Positions 4,814 through 5,543 of a stretch of 5,543 bases of DNA are shown here, in pieces. The DNA is taken from NCBI GenBank assembly GCA_024653225.1, contig JANLGA010000058.1:5982-11524 (forward strand). Reading direction: 5' to 3'. The DNA is from Bacillota bacterium (GTDB lineage Bacteria > Bacillota > Sulfobacillia > JABLXB01). The notes under the pieces were generated by a model that worked only from the letters and a program-made list of their open reading frames with translations, was not told where the DNA came from and ran no database searches. The position numbers and the translations under genes were made by a program. How positions within the stretch are numbered: the stretch's first letter is position 1; every line of letters begins with the position of its first letter.

Positions 4814-5543
4814 ATGGACATCGGGACACTCGCAGGGCTCCTGATGGGGTTCGGATTCATCTCGTGGGCGATATCCCTGGGTGGAGACATCAAGGGATTC
4901 CTTGACGCGCCCTCGGTGATGATCACGTGCGGAGGCGCGTTCGCCGCGACGGTGGTGTCTTATCCCCTTCCGCAATTGTTCGGTGTCGCGAAGGTCTTGA
5001 GAAAGGCGTTCACCACGAAGGTGGACGATCCGTCCAGCATAATTGAGCTGCTCGTGTCGTTCGCGGAAAAGGCGAGGCGGGAGGGATTGCTGTCCCTCGA
5101 GGAAGACGCCGAAGCCCTGGATGACGAGTTCCTCAAGAAAGGAATACAGCTGGTGGTTGACGGCACGGACCCGGAGCTCGTCCGGACGATGATGGAGACG
5201 GAGCTCGCCTTCCTCGAGGAGAGGCACCGCTGGGGCCAGAACATGTTCGAGACCATGGGCGCCCTGGCACCCGCGTACGGCATGATCGGTACCCTGATCG
5301 GACTCATACAGATGCTGAGGACGCTCGACGACCCGAAGAAGATAGGCCCCGGCATGGCCGTGGCCATAGTGACGACGTTCTACGGCGCGGTACTCGCCAA
5401 CCTCGTGTTCCTCCCGGTCGCCAGCAGGCTGAAGGTCAGGACCAGCGAGGAGATCCTCCTGAAAGAGGTCATCATCGAGGGCATTCTCTCAATACAGTCG
5501 GGCGACAACCCGAGGATCGTCGAGGAGAAGCTCAAGTCTTTCC
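4814..5543 (+). CDS. motA: Flagellar motor stator protein MotA (3' end outside window)
   Basis: The first 243 residues are visible and the frame is open to the window end; family members are about 255-295 residues, so little is missing. Four membrane segments are seen at about 3-22, 33-50, 150-168 and 181-203, with a large cytoplasmic loop between the second and third. The loop holds 'R-R-E-G-L-L-S-L-E', where Arg88 and Glu96 align with the Escherichia coli Arg90 and Glu98 that contact FliG. LAPAYGMIGTLIGLI (151-165) has Pro153, and YGAVLANLVFLPVA has Pro201; these match Pro173 and Pro222 of E. coli, which are needed for ion-driven conformational change. MotA surrounds a MotB dimer in the inner membrane and turns ion flow into torque. 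Whether protons or sodium are used cannot be told without motB, which probably follows. The start is ATG 4814, 3 bp after flbD; the preceding G-run is a poor ribosome binding site, so coupling to flbD translation is likely. Confidence 0.94.
   Translation, partial: MDIGTLAGLLMGFGFISWAISLGGDIKGFLDAPSVMITCGGAFAATVVSYPLPQLFGVAKVLRKAFTTKVDDPSSIIELLVSFAEKARREGLLSLEEDAEALDDEFLKKGIQLVVDGTDPELVRTMMETELAFLEERHRWGQNMFETMGALAPAYGMIGTLIGLIQMLRTLDDPKKIGPGMAVAIVTTFYGAVLANLVFLPVASRLKVRTSEEILLKEVIIEGILSIQSGDNPRIVEEKLKSF

Noticed and set aside
1..5543. Mobile elements, att sites, CRISPR arrays, tRNA or other RNA genes
   Set aside because: I looked for inverted-repeat ends, regularly spaced repeats and cloverleaf patterns and saw none. 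The only repeats are the protein-level duplications inside flgE.

Overview
The window is one uninterrupted, single-direction stretch of a flagellar (fla/che-type) operon on the + strand. In order it holds the 3' end of fliJ, fliK, flgD, a TIGR02530-family 'flagellar operon protein' gene, flgE, flbD and the 5' part of motA. I see no mobile element, CRISPR array, RNA gene or convincing promoter. Almost every base is coding, and the longest gap is 77 bp, in front of flgE.

Organism: the gene order flgD - TIGR02530 gene - flgE - flbD - motA, a short FlgD without the C-terminal domains found in enterobacteria, and strong AGGAGGT-like ribosome binding sites all point to a Gram-positive (Bacillota/Clostridia-like) or Thermotoga-like lineage. 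The DNA is GC-rich (about two thirds by eye), yet AGG arginine and ATA isoleucine codons are common. This is a pattern often seen in GC-rich thermophilic Bacillota. The lineage is an inference from context; no marker gene is present.

Layout: 1-335 is the coiled-coil export chaperone FliJ (N terminus outside the window). 380-2056 is FliK, the hook-length ruler, with a long low-complexity N-terminal region and a clear C-terminal Flg_hook domain. 2083-2475 is FlgD, the hook cap. 2482-2871 is the small TIGR02530 protein. 2949-4541 is FlgE, the hook protein, enlarged by internal duplications. 4577-4810 is FlbD/SwrD. 4814-5543 is MotA, running off the end. FlgD caps the growing hook, FlgE polymerises beneath it, FliK measures its length and switches the export gate, FliJ helps deliver substrates to that gate, and FlbD and MotA concern motor power. 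The window is thus the hook-assembly block passing into the stator block.

The gene content is ordinary. The points worth a second look are at a finer scale: two separate internal duplications in the FlgE outer domain; a pair of GC-rich stem-loops filling the flgE leader; a possible pseudoknot at the flbD/motA junction that would hide the motA ribosome binding site; and a perfect 8-bp stem across the fliJ stop codon. I found no sign of a wholly new system.
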